This document shows, one piece after another, positions 48,440 to 60,560 of a DNA stretch of 64,000 nucleotides. Made by a program: the position numbers and the translations under genes. Source of the DNA: Sphagnum compactum (taxonomy: Eukaryota; Bryophyta; Sphagnopsida; Sphagnales); contig OZ234498.1 of NCBI GenBank assembly GCA_965153455.1, positions 9,052,001 to 9,116,000 on the forward strand, given 5' to 3'. The number at the start of each line of letters is the position of its first letter. Within the stretch, counting starts at the first letter, position 1. The notes under the pieces were generated by a model. It searched no databases. It saw only the letters and a list, made by a program, of their open reading frames with translations, and was not told where the DNA came from.

Positions 48440-50370
48440 ATATCTTCTTCCAATTTGGCATAATGTTGCATGTGAGACTGTAATCAGTGAAGCAAAAACT
48501 TGGCTGCAAAAAGCATTTAGGAGGTCAAAACATCTTCTAGTAAATAGTTTCAGAATCAGTAGGGTACAAAGCTAGGTTTGAAGATAAAAAGTTGGCTGCC
48601 ATCCTTGAATCCATCAATTCATGGGTCTTACTAAGGGGTTGAGAAGCTATAGTCATATATATGTCATGCAGTAGTACTAGATAGATGGCCAACACTATCG
48701 AAACTCACAAAGTCACACACACAAAAAAACATGCACACAAACAATAACCAGTAGTACATGAAATTATTTGTTCTGCAGTAAATACCTGACATATAGGAGA
48801 GTGTTGGGGATTGGGTGCAAGCCCTCATTACGTATACTGGTGTGTAAACGTTTTGCCTCATGCAGATGCATGACAGGCGCTGGTTATAAGATCTTGGTTG
48901 GTTGTGATGATGGCTGGGATAATTCAGTTGCCTGTTCATAGATAAGTAACCCACTCTTGGTAAATAAGGTAAATGAAAATTATCCTCAAAAGGCTGTTGA
49001 AGTGTGTCCTGAGACAGGAGTTGAAACGGCACTCCTCTATGCACTCTCTCATCAGAAACTTTTGTGTGGATATTTCCTGCATTTCAATAGCTGTATAACT
49101 TGAATTCAATGGTGTTTAGAAAGCATGACGTTACACTCTGGAACTAGGCTGCCCAAAAATCCAATCAGAACACTCCACTTCATTGTCATTTTATCAACAG
49201 TTGATTACCAACCCTAAGAAGGTTGCAAGTTATGCTGTGGAACCAGACTGCCCCAATCCAATAAGAAGGCTGCACATCATTGAGATCTCATCGACAGTTG
49301 GGCTCCCAACCTGCTTGCAGACCCTCAGAGGGTTGTAGTTTTATCTTTGGAACCAGGTTGCCTGGATCCAAGCAGAAGCCTCCTTGTCATCAAAACCCTC
49401 GCCCATGGTCCATCATTCATGTTCCCAGACTGTCAAGGCTTTGGTCCCAGTATTCATATCATCTTAAAATCAAACTGGGATCTGTTCTGGATGGAACTTA
49501 CAATTTGTGCCTACTCACTTCTCTCAAGATTTTAGACTAAGCCATTCCAATTCCATTCCAGCACAAGGATAATATGACCATCTAATAAGAGCTTGCATCA
49601 GATGCTTTGAAGATAACATGACAATGAGTGCAATCATCACCTTATGGCAAGGTGCATTGCTCACAAAATGTCAGACCATTACCTGTTCATCCCCAATAAC
49701 AGTGACGAGCTGCTGTGACTACCCACTGACTACATCATCTCCCAACCAACAGTGAGCACTGAGTATATAATAGCCTGCCCAAAATTTCAAGCAAACTATT
49801 ATACAAAATCTAGATCAATTACCACACAATACACACCAGGGTCCAAAAGTGAGATGAGATTAAGATGACATTAAGAGTTCTAGGGCACCCTTTTAAGGAT
49901 TCACTAGATCTCTACAAGCTCAAATGCCAGCAGTAGTTGTGTCTTAATGGTTCCTACATTTGTGAGTAGAGCTGAGTGCCACCTTTTCCTCTTGAGTTCT
50001 CTGTGAAGGGCAACTAAAGTCTCCTGCAAACCACTTGCCTGCTGCCTCCACTCATAGAAAGGTAAGAAGACTATGCTCAACTTACAAAGAAGACCAAACC
50101 ACATCAAATGAATACTTCCAAAAGAAATCATCCCCATAGATAGTTAAAAGGTAAGGTTGAAGGTCCTTTGCCTAGGGCCCAGTGATTTGTCCATTCTAGG
50201 CTCCCCAACATCATCCACAAGGGAAGTGGGGGGGTGGGAGAGGGATATCAGTCACTTCAGTCACTTCAGTCTTCTCTGCAACACATCTTCTTAAAATGCA
50301 ACACTCAATTTGACAAAAGGGGGAATTTCCATAGCCTCGAGTCTAAAAGCTAAAGCCTCTCTGCCTCCTC
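48440..50370. other. Intergenic DNA and 3' flanks of converging genes
   Basis: The methylesterase (plus) and OST48 (minus) converge on this stretch, so both 3'UTRs fall here. A diverged tandem repeat of about 100 bp occurs three times (starting near 49137, 49238 and 49348) with the phrase GGAACCAG.CTGCC..ATCCAA. CAGTCACTT is repeated in tandem near 50252-50270. Confidence 0.55.
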
Positions 50371-50380
50371 AAACTCCCAC

Positions 50381-51703
50381 TTACTTATGATACAAGAAGA
50401 CTAAGCCAAAGACAAAGAAAGCAAGCATTGACGAGAAGGCACTCCCATAGTAAGGAAATGCTGCAGGTATGAATCGTTCATACTCATTGTGCCTGAAAGG
50501 TCGAACAGGGATCTGTTTGCTGAGAGACAGGGTGGTGTATCCAAGTCGCTGGTATTCAACTTTGAACTGGAACACACCATAAACATCTGGCACTTGAAAA
50601 GCCGTATAGTACAAGCCATTTCCATCATGAGAAAGTGTCTTCCGAATGTAAGGACTCATCATGTAAAACTGGACCTGTACATCATCTGCCTGGTATGGCA
50701 CCCACTCCCTTCCAGTCCATTCATAGATCTCCAATGAAAACTCCAGATGGTCAGTAATACGGTACATTGAGGGCTCATCCCCACTGCCTTCACTCTTGTG
50801 GTGCTGCAAATTGATGGCCTTAAGATGACCCCGTTCATGAAATGTCCATTTGCTCAGCTCAACAGCAAACTGCTCATTGCCGGACTTGGCATACCTCAAT
50901 CCATTGCTAGAGAGTTGGAAGGAGAGCCGGAAGAACTTGTTGCTGAACAGATCCAAGGAACCGGAGATGAGAATCCGGGCGTTGTTCCTGGCCTGGATAG
51001 CTGACACTAGGGTTACAGAGGTACCGGTGAGAGTCGGCGCTTCCGTCAAGTCTTTGTTAGGTTTTCCAGAGAAGGCAGCCGGAGATGCCGAAAGAACAGT
51101 GACCATCAAATCATTTGCGGTATTGACGGAGTGCGCAATCCCACGGAAAAGAACGGGAGCCGGAATGTGTTCAGAGCCCAAAATGGTTGGAGAGTCAACG
51201 AAAGAGTCGGCAGCGATGACGGAATGGTCATTCTCACCTGGAGTGATGGCAAATTGCGTGTGATCTATCACCACTGCATCGACTTCCTCCTCGAAATCGG
51301 CACCGCATTCAGTGGCGACGTCACGAACGAAATTGGATGTCTCAGTGCCTGCCGCTAGAATCAGGTCGTGACCGCTATCCACGAAGTCCAGTACCGCCGC
51401 CACATCCAACGCGCCGCCTCCTCCCAGAGCTTCAACAGACGGCGCAAACAATACCAGCGCATCGTAAAGGTATACGCCGTACTGCTGCAAGGCGAGATCG
51501 GGATCCTCTGGCAGCTTGAAGTCTACCTCGAAGCCGCGATCCGCTAGCGACTTGAAGAAAATGGAGTGCGTCTCCTTGATGGAAACATCTTCCAGAAGCG
51601 CCAGAACTCTCCGGTCTGACGGCCGCTCCTCTGAAAAACCGAAGCACACCAAAGGCAACAGAGAAACAGTCAGAAACACGAGCCAAATCTCCCGAGAAGC
51701 CAT
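50381..51703 (-). CDS. OST48: Oligosaccharyltransferase 48-kDa subunit (OST48/DDOST/WBP1), intronless
   Basis: A single open frame of 440 aa, near the length of plant DGL1/OST48 as I recall it. The protein is an ER-membrane subunit of oligosaccharyltransferase, which N-glycosylates nascent proteins. It has a signal peptide (residues 1-24, hydrophobic [18 protein letters not shown]), the family opening [23 protein letters not shown], then [48 protein letters not shown], the conserved [16 protein letters not shown] and the tail [23 protein letters not shown], followed by a single C-terminal membrane span (about 420-436) and LYHK. The start at 51703 fits the signal peptide; the frame stays open 107 codons further upstream. 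No intron interrupts it, whereas plant orthologues I recall are split, so a retrocopy is possible. Confidence 0.96.
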   Translation of the reverse strand: MASREIWLVFLTVSLLPLVCFGFSEERPSDRRVLALLEDVSIKETHSIFFKSLADRGFEVDFKLPEDPDLALQQYGVYLYDALVLFAPSVEALGGGGALDVAAVLDFVDSGHDLILAAGTETSNFVRDVATECGADFEEEVDAVVIDHTQFAITPGENDHSVIAADSFVDSPTILGSEHIPAPVLFRGIAHSVNTANDLMVTVLSASPAAFSGKPNKDLTEAPTLTGTSVTLVSAIQARNNARILISGSLDLFSNKFFRLSFQLSSNGLRYAKSGNEQFAVELSKWTFHERGHLKAINLQHHKSEGSGDEPSMYRITDHLEFSLEIYEWTGREWVPYQADDVQVQFYMMSPYIRKTLSHDGNGLYYTAFQVPDVYGVFQFKVEYQRLGYTTLSLSKQIPVRPFRHNEYERFIPAAFPYYGSAFSSMLAFFVFGLVFLYHK

Positions 51704-51729
51704 AGCCAAAGCTCCAAAAATCGAGCGTT

Positions 51730-51746
51730 TCTCTCTCTCTCTCTCC
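51730..51746. repeat. (TC)n microsatellite in OST48 leader
   Basis: About eight TC units on the plus strand, i.e. GA on the coding strand, 27 nt upstream of the start codon. Confidence 0.85.
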
Positions 51747-51779
51747 CTTCTCTGGCTCGCGCGCGCGCTGCTCTGTGCT

Positions 51780-51970
51780 TGCGTCTTCCCGCACGGGAGA
51801 GAGGACGACGACGTTCGCAAGTTCTCATACATGTTCCCAAGTTGCTCGCGCGCGCTCTCTCTCCCTCTCTCGCTGCTCCGTTGCGTTCGTTTTCCCGCAC
51901 GATTCTTCTTTCGTGCGGAAGAGAAAAGGACGACGACGTTCTCACGTTCACAGATGTGTTCCCATGGGTG
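51780..51970. repeat. Duplicated block in the OST48 5' leader
   Basis: The phrase AGGACGACGACGTTC followed by CA.GTTC.CA.A.ATGTTCCCA occurs at about 51800-51839 and again at about 51927-51964, each preceded by a (T/C)CCCGCACG block. This is a tandem duplication with a period of about 126 bp in the upstream region of the minus-strand gene. Confidence 0.75.
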
Positions 51971-52099
51971 TTGAGCTCCGGCGATGGAGCACGGTCTCCT
52001 TAAAATGCGCTGTTCTTCGCGCACGTATCCTGTGGGCGTTTGTCGGACGTACGCAGGAGCTCTTCTATAGAGGGGGCGCTATCTCTGTATGCAATGCTC

Positions 52100-52860
52100 C
52101 TTTTTCCGTGCAAAAGTCCGGGATTTGTAGCCTTTAGGAGATCCAAGAGAACATAAAGACAAGCGGCGTTTCCGTCGATTCTGGGTCCAGGAGAAGAAGA
52201 AGAGTTTGACGTCCGTCATCTCCTCATGGCGGCCAAGAAAAAGGTTTGGCAGATTGGCATCAGAAGAGAGCTACAATTTATAGTCAGATGTCTTCATTTT
52301 CTCTCTCTTCTTTTTTTGGCTACTTTGTCCGTCTTCCATCTTGTTGTGAAGAAAGGCCGTTACGGTGCTTTTGTTGTGCGTGCGCGCGCACACCTGGTTT
52401 TTCTTTCTCTTCTCGACTGTAGCGGGCGTTCACGAAGCCCTTGGAATACAAAGCTTCGGATTTGTGACAAACTAGTCTCCAGCATGATGTCCAGTCATGC
52501 ATTGTGACGGCAGCCTGAGAATCTAGAAGCTTTGAGACAACAAGCCAAATTCAACTAAGAATGCTTAGAAGAGACAATGAGGTATGTGCTTGCTTGAGTC
52601 TTACTGCACCCTTGCATTGAGCTCTGCAGAACCATTGGCATCCATCATGGAAATAATCACATGAAGCACGGTGGAAAGAGTGATAGAGAATTTGTCCATG
52701 CAAATCATTGTGGCCTTTCAATGATCACAAACTTTTAGGTCACGATTTGACGCTAGTAATCGTGGGAAGCCTGTTTTTTCATAGTTTTGTATTATCTAGA
52801 CATGAATGTCATGTGTTGAAAATACGAAATGAAACACATATAAGTAGAATGCAAGATTTT
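52100..52860. other. Intergenic DNA upstream of OST48
   Basis: No gene is recognised; open frames at 52226-52507 and 52708-52944 show no family signature. Confidence 0.5.
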
Positions 52861-52865
52861 ATTAT

Positions 52866-53176
52866 AAATGGAAATCATCTTACTTACACATTTCTGATAT
52901 GTGTTTTATATGTACTTCTGTGTCTAAATAGTATGAACTTATGAAAAAACAGATTTCACACGACTACTATTCTCAAATTGTGGCCCAAAGAAGTTTGTGC
53001 TGATGAGAAGCCCACAAAGCTTCAGAGCTGAAAGATCATCACAAGCTTCTTTGGGCCACAATTTGAGAATAGTAGTAATGTGAAATCTGTTTTTTCATAA
53101 GTTTATACTATTTAGTCACAGATGTTGTACATATAAAACACATATCAGACATGTATAAGTAAGATGATTTCCATTT
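52866..53176. repeat. Long foldback (inverted repeat, arms about 135 bp)
   Basis: Left arm 52866-52999 (AAATGGAAATCATCTTACTT ... GGCCCAAAGAAGTTTGTG) pairs with right arm 53040-53176 (CACAAGCTTCTTTGGGCC ... AAGTAAGATGATTTCCATTT) across a 40-nt loop, with scattered mismatches and small gaps. A transcript would form a long hairpin. A smaller palindrome of AAGCCCACAAA/TTTGTGGGCTT follows at 53174-53223. No coding capacity. Confidence 0.9.
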
Positions 53177-53256
53177 GTGGGCTTCTCATCATCACAAACT
53201 TCTTTGATAAGAAGCCCACAAATTCCAGACTTTGCTTTCTGGAACAGTAGTGTCAG

Positions 53257-53351
53257 TGAATGGGATGCAAGCAACTTAAGCAACCCAGCTCCTGAGCAAT
53301 GGGCCAGTGAATGAGACCCAAGCAACTTATGCAACCCAGCTCCTGAGCAAT
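53257..53351. repeat. Two-copy tandem duplication
   Basis: Units of about 49 bp: GTGAATG(G/A)GA..CAAGCAACTTA.GCAACCCAGCTCCTGAGCAATG, starting near 53257 and 53305. Seen directly. Confidence 0.85.
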
Positions 53352-53359
53352 GTGTGGCC

Positions 53360-54130
53360 TCTAGTGACGGCACTGACAAAGATGAATGGATTGATGAACT
53401 TAGTTCCTGGCTTACACAACCAGCATCTACAATGTGCATATGCTTTTTTAGGCTCTTTCTGGATGGAAGGAGAGTGTGGACTTGGAGGTTCATTCCAGAG
53501 TGGATAAGCACAAGAGACTTCCAACTGTTTGTTGCAAGCAAGACAGACTCTGGATTCCATATTTGCACAAGATGACTCAGGGCAGTACAGAATGATGCCA
53601 GCAAATGCACCCAAGACTAGTAGAGCAGATGGATGGTGTACATCAAGGAGAGGGACCTACTCTGAACAAGTGACAGTAGGTAAGAGTTCCAAGAACTTCA
53701 TGAATCATGGTAATGGTGCCGACAAGACTATTCTCACTGGCAGCAAGAGTGTTCATGGTGGATTGACTGCAATCTTGAGTGGCACTCTTTTTTGCAAAGC
53801 ATGTTTCACAAACCCATAATCCCCATCACATAGCACTTTTGGGTGCATTTTGTTTTCTAGGGCTTATTTCTCCTCAGGGTGTTAGTCCTTTCACTTGCGG
53901 TCGTGATTACTAAACAATTTGCTGGAATTTAAATAATGAAGGAAGAAGTCAGCAAGGACAAATACTCCCAAATGAAGTTCCCAGCACTAAATAATGATTC
54001 TCAAAGGAACTGTGCATATAAATGTCCAATATATCTATTTACATAGTATTATGAGATTCAATCTGCCATCATTGCATATCCACATACCAAAATGCTTTGA
54101 CCTCAGTGGATGGAGGGCGTTTTGGTTTCA
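53360..54130. other. Intergenic DNA downstream of PDH E1-beta
   Basis: No gene is recognised; open frames on both strands lack motifs. The part adjoining 54139 should contain the 3'UTR of the minus-strand E1-beta gene. Confidence 0.5.
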
Positions 54131-54138
54131 ACGTCATT

Positions 54139-57100
54139 TCAAGCTGCCACACCCTGATCCTCAATGGAAGTCCGGTGGCAAGCTCTCCTTGCAGCCTCAA
54201 TTATATCCTCAATCTGCAACAGTGGAAAATTTTGGGAGCAGGAAATGTGGTGAGCATGAATTGACAAAGGAATTACAAACAAATGTTGTCCTCTGTGTAG
54301 CTTGCAAGGTCTGCAGGTTAGGAAACAGACTTGGCAGCCTTTTGTGAAGACATGCAACCACCCAGTGACACCAAGGGAAGTGAGGCAGATAGATCATATA
54401 CCTGTGGTAAAGCAAGGCGCTCAAGGTTGGCTGCATAAGGCATTGGTATATCAGCACCACATATTCGCTCCACAGGTGCGTCTAAGTAGTAAAAGCTCTC
54501 CTCTACAACACTTGCACTGCAGGCACACAAAGAAAAAGAGAAACCGCAATTAGTGGCTTTTCACATAATGAATATGAATATGGTACAAAGGCAAAGGGAG
54601 ATGAAAATAAATGGGATATTTGGGACATGCGAGAAGCACACAATATTTGTTAGCCTGGGCACACATGAATAGCAAAAATAGCATAGAACTAAAGAAGCCT
54701 CTTTTGCAGCGGAACATGGATTTTACCAAATTTCAGCTCCAACACCATGCTGAGGCCAACCTTCCTCCAGAGTAAGAAGCCTTGATGTCTTGCGGACTGA
54801 TGCATTTATAGTTTCTCTATCAAGTGGACGGATGGACCGCAAATTGATGACCTGTGGATAGTACAAAAGTCATATTACAAAGATGGGCATTGCATTGCCA
54901 TCTTTGGATGAATGGTGACAGAAAAGCACCAAACATCAAAAACTTGAAAGACTAGCTATCAGAGGTATGTGCCCTGCCCAACTCCCCAAACTCTCTCTTT
55001 CTAACAACAGTTTTCACTAAACAGATATACTATGAGATTGCAGAGAAAACTCCACGGTTACAGTAAAGCTGCCTTAGTTCAGTTTAGCTTGAATGTACAA
55101 GCCAGCATCTAAGCCTGAGGTAAAATATAGCTTTCAATAACAAAAGATAACAATAAGTAAGAAGAGTATTCTATGATACCTCCATACTGATGCCTTCCTT
55201 GGCTAGTTCATCTGCAGCCTGCGAGGACAGCCTCATGCATTAGCCTTGCTACAAGGGAGGGGTGTCTGGAGACAAAAGAAAATCATCAAGTCCCTGATCT
55301 CCAACCAATTAACTAGAGGTACACATCTGTATCACACCTTTAATGCATAACCGACCATCTTAGAAAACGCAGTAATGGTGATGTCTTTCCCCTCCCTCTC
55401 AATCTGTAAAGAACAATCCAAGCAGCAGGAGCATGAGAGACCTCAATCACAATTGTGCAGTGAAAGAAAGAAAGAGAAGGGGTTAAATTTTCCTTTGAAA
55501 TGCAGCCTACTAACTATGGCATCACAAAACAGTCATGGAACTGTCAGTATTATGCACTTGTATGGAAGGAAAAAAAAATGGAGAACCATGGACATGAACA
55601 TGGCTTCACCTTAGCTTGGCCAATTGGGAGAGTGAAGCTTGGGTCAAGTACATCTGGGGACACAGGGAATGATTCTCCATACCTTTAAAAGACCACAGAA
55701 GCTTAAAGTCAATTACAGGATTGGTTCACAACCTCATTTACAAGCCTTTTAGCACAAACTTTAGTATACATGTTTGATTTTGTGTTGTAAAGTTCTTGCA
55801 CCAAACTCAAACAACACATGGGCATTCTTTACTTTTGCATTTGACCTCCTGATTTGCTGTCAGATCAGCTGAGGCTGATATTCTGCTTCAGTTTGTCCAT
55901 AGGGTGAGGCTGATATCAGCCTGATGGCTCATTAGGAGGCAGAATATGACTCATTTGGAGGCAGAATGTGCAATCCTAGGGGCATGTTCTCTCGTGCAAA
56001 TCAAATGAGAGTGAAGAAGTAGCATACATTAGTTCATTTTCCAGGAAGACAACTGGGTCAGGATCACGTATAGCAGCCTTGAGGAGCCCACGTGCATCCT
56101 CTGCATTGTAGGGCGCCACCACTTTTAGTCCTGGAACCTGGCCATACCAGGCTGCAAAGCACTGCCAGAACACACACCTTTCCATTAGCCAACAAAACAC
56201 TGCACACATTTATGTCTATGCTTCACTCCTAACATGTCTACTCTCCATTTCCTGGCCTGACTAACTGACTACAGGTTCACAAAAAAGAAGGGTAGCAACG
56301 GTAATTTAGCTCAGCAAAGATTAACAGTCAATGCTTTTACTTGTTGGCTAATACCAGTCAATGCTTCTGTGCCCCAAATGTAGATTTACATGTATGAGGA
56401 GGAGGAGCTTCAAGAGTGTGATGTGGATGGGGGTGTAACTCAAATACCTGGGAATGCTGAGCAGCAACACCTGCAGCTGCTCCATTAGGACCTCGAAAAA
56501 CTATGGGTACATTGATTGTGCCTCCAGACATGTAGTTGGTCTTTGCAGCAGAGTTGATAATGTGGTCAATGGCCTGTTGTATAACCCACAAAGCAATGAA
56601 TCAGTGTTTTTGATTACGAAAGAACGGATACTAGGTGAAACCAGAAAAGGGAAAGGAGTTCGATGCAAAACATAGAGCCCCCCCAGAGGGCTACTTGGGA
56701 GGGCAAAGCAAGATTCATAGAAGAAACAATCACAAGCACTTTTTCCTGGAGTGATAGACAGATGCCCAAAGGAGGGCATTGAGAAACACCTGCATAGCAA
56801 AATTGAATGTCATGAATTCAACTATTGGCTTCAGTCCTAGAAATGCTGCTCCAACTCCGAGACCTGTGAACCCTGCCTGCAGGTCCCTCAAACCCAAGAG
56901 AACAAAAATTCAGAAATTGCACTTACAAAAGTCCACAGGGATATAGCATCAAGAATGAAGGAAAGGGGGTGGGGGGACTAAAATCTCCTACTGGGACCAA
57001 TTGGCACAGAATAGCTTGACTATGAGAGATGGTGAAATTAGCTTTTCAGATACTGTGATTTTGAAAAGGGGGGGGGGAAATGCTCATTGCAAACTGCAAA

Positions 57101-60060
57101 CAACACATGCAACATTGATTTATGAAAATTTTGTTGGTACAAATAATACTATTGAAAAAGTTGTGCCTGCATATGTACATATGACTGACCTCTGTAATTG
57201 GAGTGTCCAACATACGTTCAGGTCCAAATTTCTGTAGAAGCCCCTTAGTGATCTGCCAGGACACCAAGTTACAGAATCTTAAGAACATTGTTCCTGTCAC
57301 AATCATCTGGTCTCTCTTTGCACATTCAGCAGCCATGACATAACAATCTGTAGAAGTTCAATTGCAAATATTCTCTCTTGTAAGAAGTGTAGGGGAAAGC
57401 TGTGCTGTCAGGGCCTTCCACAGTGTAAAGTCAGATGGCTGCTCCAATCTTCAACAGCAGGGATTAAAAGCCTCAGTTTTGGCAGTCACAAATCTCCAAG
57501 ATGGAATGGCCATGATTCAAGAGCATATGGCAGGTTCTTCTGCCCATATGAGGGTATTATGTTTTTTGTAATGGCCTTCAAATTGGCAGAAGAACCCACT
57601 GTACAGAGTGCACTTTAGTTCCTGAAAATAAAGGTGTCTCAGTTAACAGTATGATAAAACTTAGGATAATTGTACCTAAGAGAGAATATAAATGCTCATT
57701 ATGGGAAGAAAAATTCAAGTGTTTGACAGATGAAAAAGAAGGCTCAATCAAAGAGATTCAAAATTGGAACTAGCAGATTCAAAGTGGACAAGTAGGTAGG
57801 TACTAGGTACCTTGTAAGCACCTTGATATTCACCAACCTGTACAAAACACCGCATATGTCACTCACCAGTTAAGACTTGGACAATAATGTACCAGCATTA
57901 GAGAGAGGTGTTTGTTTGCAAAATTGACAGAGAGCAGAGAGTTCTAGGTGAAAAACTCCCAGTACCTCCTCACCCAGCACAAGAACTTTGGAGTCAGCTG
58001 ACATTTCTTCATCAATTGCCGTACTAAGAGCCTCCCTAACTGTCATCTGTAAAACCCACATTTATACAAAACCCCAAACCTTTCTCAGCTCATGCACAAA
58101 CTGCCAAAAACACAAACTTTTGCAGAAAGTTTCAATGCATATACTCACTCATCATCCCCCTGTTTTGCTGCTGCTGCTGCGACAAACTGCTGTTTTGTTG
58201 TAGTTCTGCTATTGCCTCCTCCAAGAAGAACCAAACTACTTTCTCAACAAGGACAAGTTTGAAGGCTGCTTTCCTTTGCTGTTTGGTTGTAGTTCCTGTC
58301 TTGTTTCTTCCAATAGTCAAAACTTAATATTTTCTCAACAAGAAGTTTGGGAGCTCTGCTTTCCTTCCTTTGCTTTCTTTCTTGCTTTTTGTTGCTTTTC
58401 ATCCTTAGCCTTGCATGTAAGAGCCTTGAGACTCTTTTGTTCAACTAAAAAACAGTTTTTGTATTTTCAGACTCTGATCTAAGATCATAGGTACACAAGT
58501 ACACACATGAGAAGACACCCACCTCATTGGTTGACATTAACCTCTTGGAGATTGCCCAAGCCATGGCAGCTGAATTATCATTGTTGTGTCTCTGAAGGAA
58601 AAAAACATAAGCCCACCCACCCACCCACCACAATAGATCAGTAGCAAAATAGATCCTCTGCATTTTCTTGCTCTTCCATGCAAATAATCCCAATCATAGA
58701 ACTATTAGGGAATGGGCAAGCCCCTGATGATTCTGCTGGGTAGCACACAAGCCCCCTTATGATTCTGTCAGGTAAGCGTGCAAGTGAGCCCTGGTAAGGT
58801 GAGGCACAACCAACAAAGTCATCAGAGGCACAAGCCCATTCCCTTTTGTATAGGATTTTGGACCATTATGCTGAATGTTGAAAAGCATAGTTGATGATAA
58901 TGTAAAATTACAAATACTGTAGTACCTTGGCAGCTTCGAAACTAATTAAATTGTTTGTAGAAATGTTGAAATTTTCAAAAACTACTTTTCTGAAAGAACA
59001 ATATTTTGTGAAGGAAAACAAAGAGTCTATATGAATATCTTATTTTTGACATGGAATCTTCAGTTCTAATCAGGTATTGAGACATGTTGAAGCTGCTCTT
59101 GTACTACCGTAGTGAAAAGGACAGGTGACAATTACCTTGAAAAGTGGCATTATCTGCCCTCAAAATTGTGTCCAAAAATGGAATGAGAGCTGCAAAGGTC
59201 CTGGACTACATGAAACATTATTGTCTAATTTGCAGTTTCTTTCATCTGGTCCAAAGAAAATTCTGGAAGGAAGCTATGAATCCATTCTTTCATCACTTTC
59301 CAACTTCCTTCAGAATTAAAGCAGTCTCATGTCTAATTTTGGTGTTTGGTCAAGTCTTTTTGAGATTTGATAGATAGCAGTAAAGTGGGGGTGACAAAAT
59401 CAACAAGGTCCAAAATATGGGCTGGACTGGGTATGACTTTAAGGTTAACTCTATCACAAAATTGTTAATTGCACCTCTTTCAATCAGATTTTGCCAGATC
59501 AAATTTTCTTCCAAGTGAATAAATTGCTCGTTTCCTAAGATGTAGAGGCTTCATTAGAATTTTCTTCCAGATCCGAACAAAGTGATTCAAGAATGTCGAC
59601 AGAAAAGAAAATAATAGGCATTGATTTCTCTCGCAACTGCCTGAGATCGGAACCTGAACATGGGCACCAGAAAAACCAAAAAAAATAAATCCTCACGAGG
59701 AAGAAAGGTTCGACCGATTTTTAAAGGCGCTCCAATCCCGACCAAATCTCAGAAAAAGGATTGCGTGGAAAAAAGAATCCGAATCTATGAGCTGCGAAAC
59801 CTAATTGAATCGACGATCATCATCTCTATTGAAAACGATCCCGATGGGGGAAAAAAAAGCGGAATAAGCTAGCTACAAAACGGAACTAAATTACGAAGGG
59901 CAGATAAAGAAAAAAGGAGGGAAAGAAACAAAACGACTTCACAGTGAGGAAGAATAGCAGTCTCATAAATACATACATACATACATACCTTCTTCACAAA
60001 GGTGCTGAAAATCGAACGCCCGACTTCAGTCGCATGCCGACCCACTCCTCCTCCCCACAT
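54139..60060 (-). CDS. PDHB: Pyruvate dehydrogenase E1 component beta subunit, mitochondrial (383 aa)
   Basis: Fourteen exons: 59989-60060, 58523-58591, 57966-58046, 57811-57837, 57190-57252, 56790-56876, 56448-56573, 56028-56161, 55610-55682, 55338-55403, 55180-55218, 54727-54851, 54402-54516 and 54139-54213. All borders are GT-AG and frames join throughout. With alpha it forms the thiamine-diphosphate E1 that decarboxylates pyruvate for acetyl-CoA synthesis. The first 45 residues are basic and lack a long acidic segment, fitting a mitochondrial presequence. Family landmarks: [136 protein letters not shown]. Similarity is to the mitochondrial (MAB1) type rather than the plastid one. Exon 4 is only 27 nt and exon 11 is 39 nt. 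Intron 1 is about 1.4 kb. Confidence 0.96.
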
Positions 60061-60159
60061 GACTTCGTTTCCCACGGAAAGAACCGCGATGAGATCAGGA
60101 GGTAGAGGATATGTGCTGCAGCAACAACCTCGTCTCTCAGAACTGGGTGGGTGTGATTT

Positions 60160-60185
60160 TCTCTCTCTCTCTCTCTCTCTCTCTC
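60160..60185. repeat. (TC)n microsatellite in PDHB leader
   Basis: About 13 TC units on the plus strand (GA on the coding strand), 100 nt upstream of the predicted start codon. Confidence 0.9.
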
Positions 60186-60433
60186 GGTGCTTGACAAAAT
60201 GAAAATTTAGTACTGAAAGCAAGCCATGCTGCAGTCTCACCGACCCAAGTCTCTTCGAAAGAGGAGGAGGTAGAGGCCTCTGCCCTCTTGTCTTCTTCCA
60301 AACATGCCACGTACCCATTTCTTCTTTTTAAGCTGAGGAAAAATTGGCACTTTTGGGTGGGTATCTGGTCGTCCACCAGGTGTTGCACTGGGGTAGTTTG
60401 TTCTGAAAAAAGAAAATCAGTGCGAAGTATTGA

Positions 60434-60560
60434 ACAAAGGGTTTTTTGGGAAAAAATACACAAAAGTTGCCATATTTTGAGGGAAAAAAAGTTAGAAGTC
60501 GCCATGTTTAGATAGTGAGTTCAAATAAGTTGCCAGGACTAGACAGGATTCTAAAACAAT
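60434..60560. mobile_element. Partial copy of the 30616-type TIR element, upstream of PDHB
   Basis: The sequence ACAAAGGGTTTTTTGGGAAA, AGTTGCCATATTTTGAGGG, GTCGCCATGTTTAGATAG, AAGTTGCC..ACTAGACAGGATTCTAAA follows the same order as 30616-30735. An inverted partner was not found with confidence; the region 60720-60760 has only a faint match (GGCAAATTTTCCCC). It starts about 375 bp upstream of the PDHB start. Confidence 0.6.

Noticed and set aside
51704-52024. N-terminal extension of OST48 to a 547-aa protein
   Set aside because: The signal peptide begins at 51703; the upstream part is repeat-rich, Arg/Ser/Glu-biased leader sequence and would bury the signal peptide.
59660-59872. 70-aa basic open frame ([14 protein letters not shown]...)
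   Set aside because: It lies in PDHB intron 1 on the opposite strand. Its Lys-rich start recalls ribosomal-type proteins, but there is no conserved motif or context.
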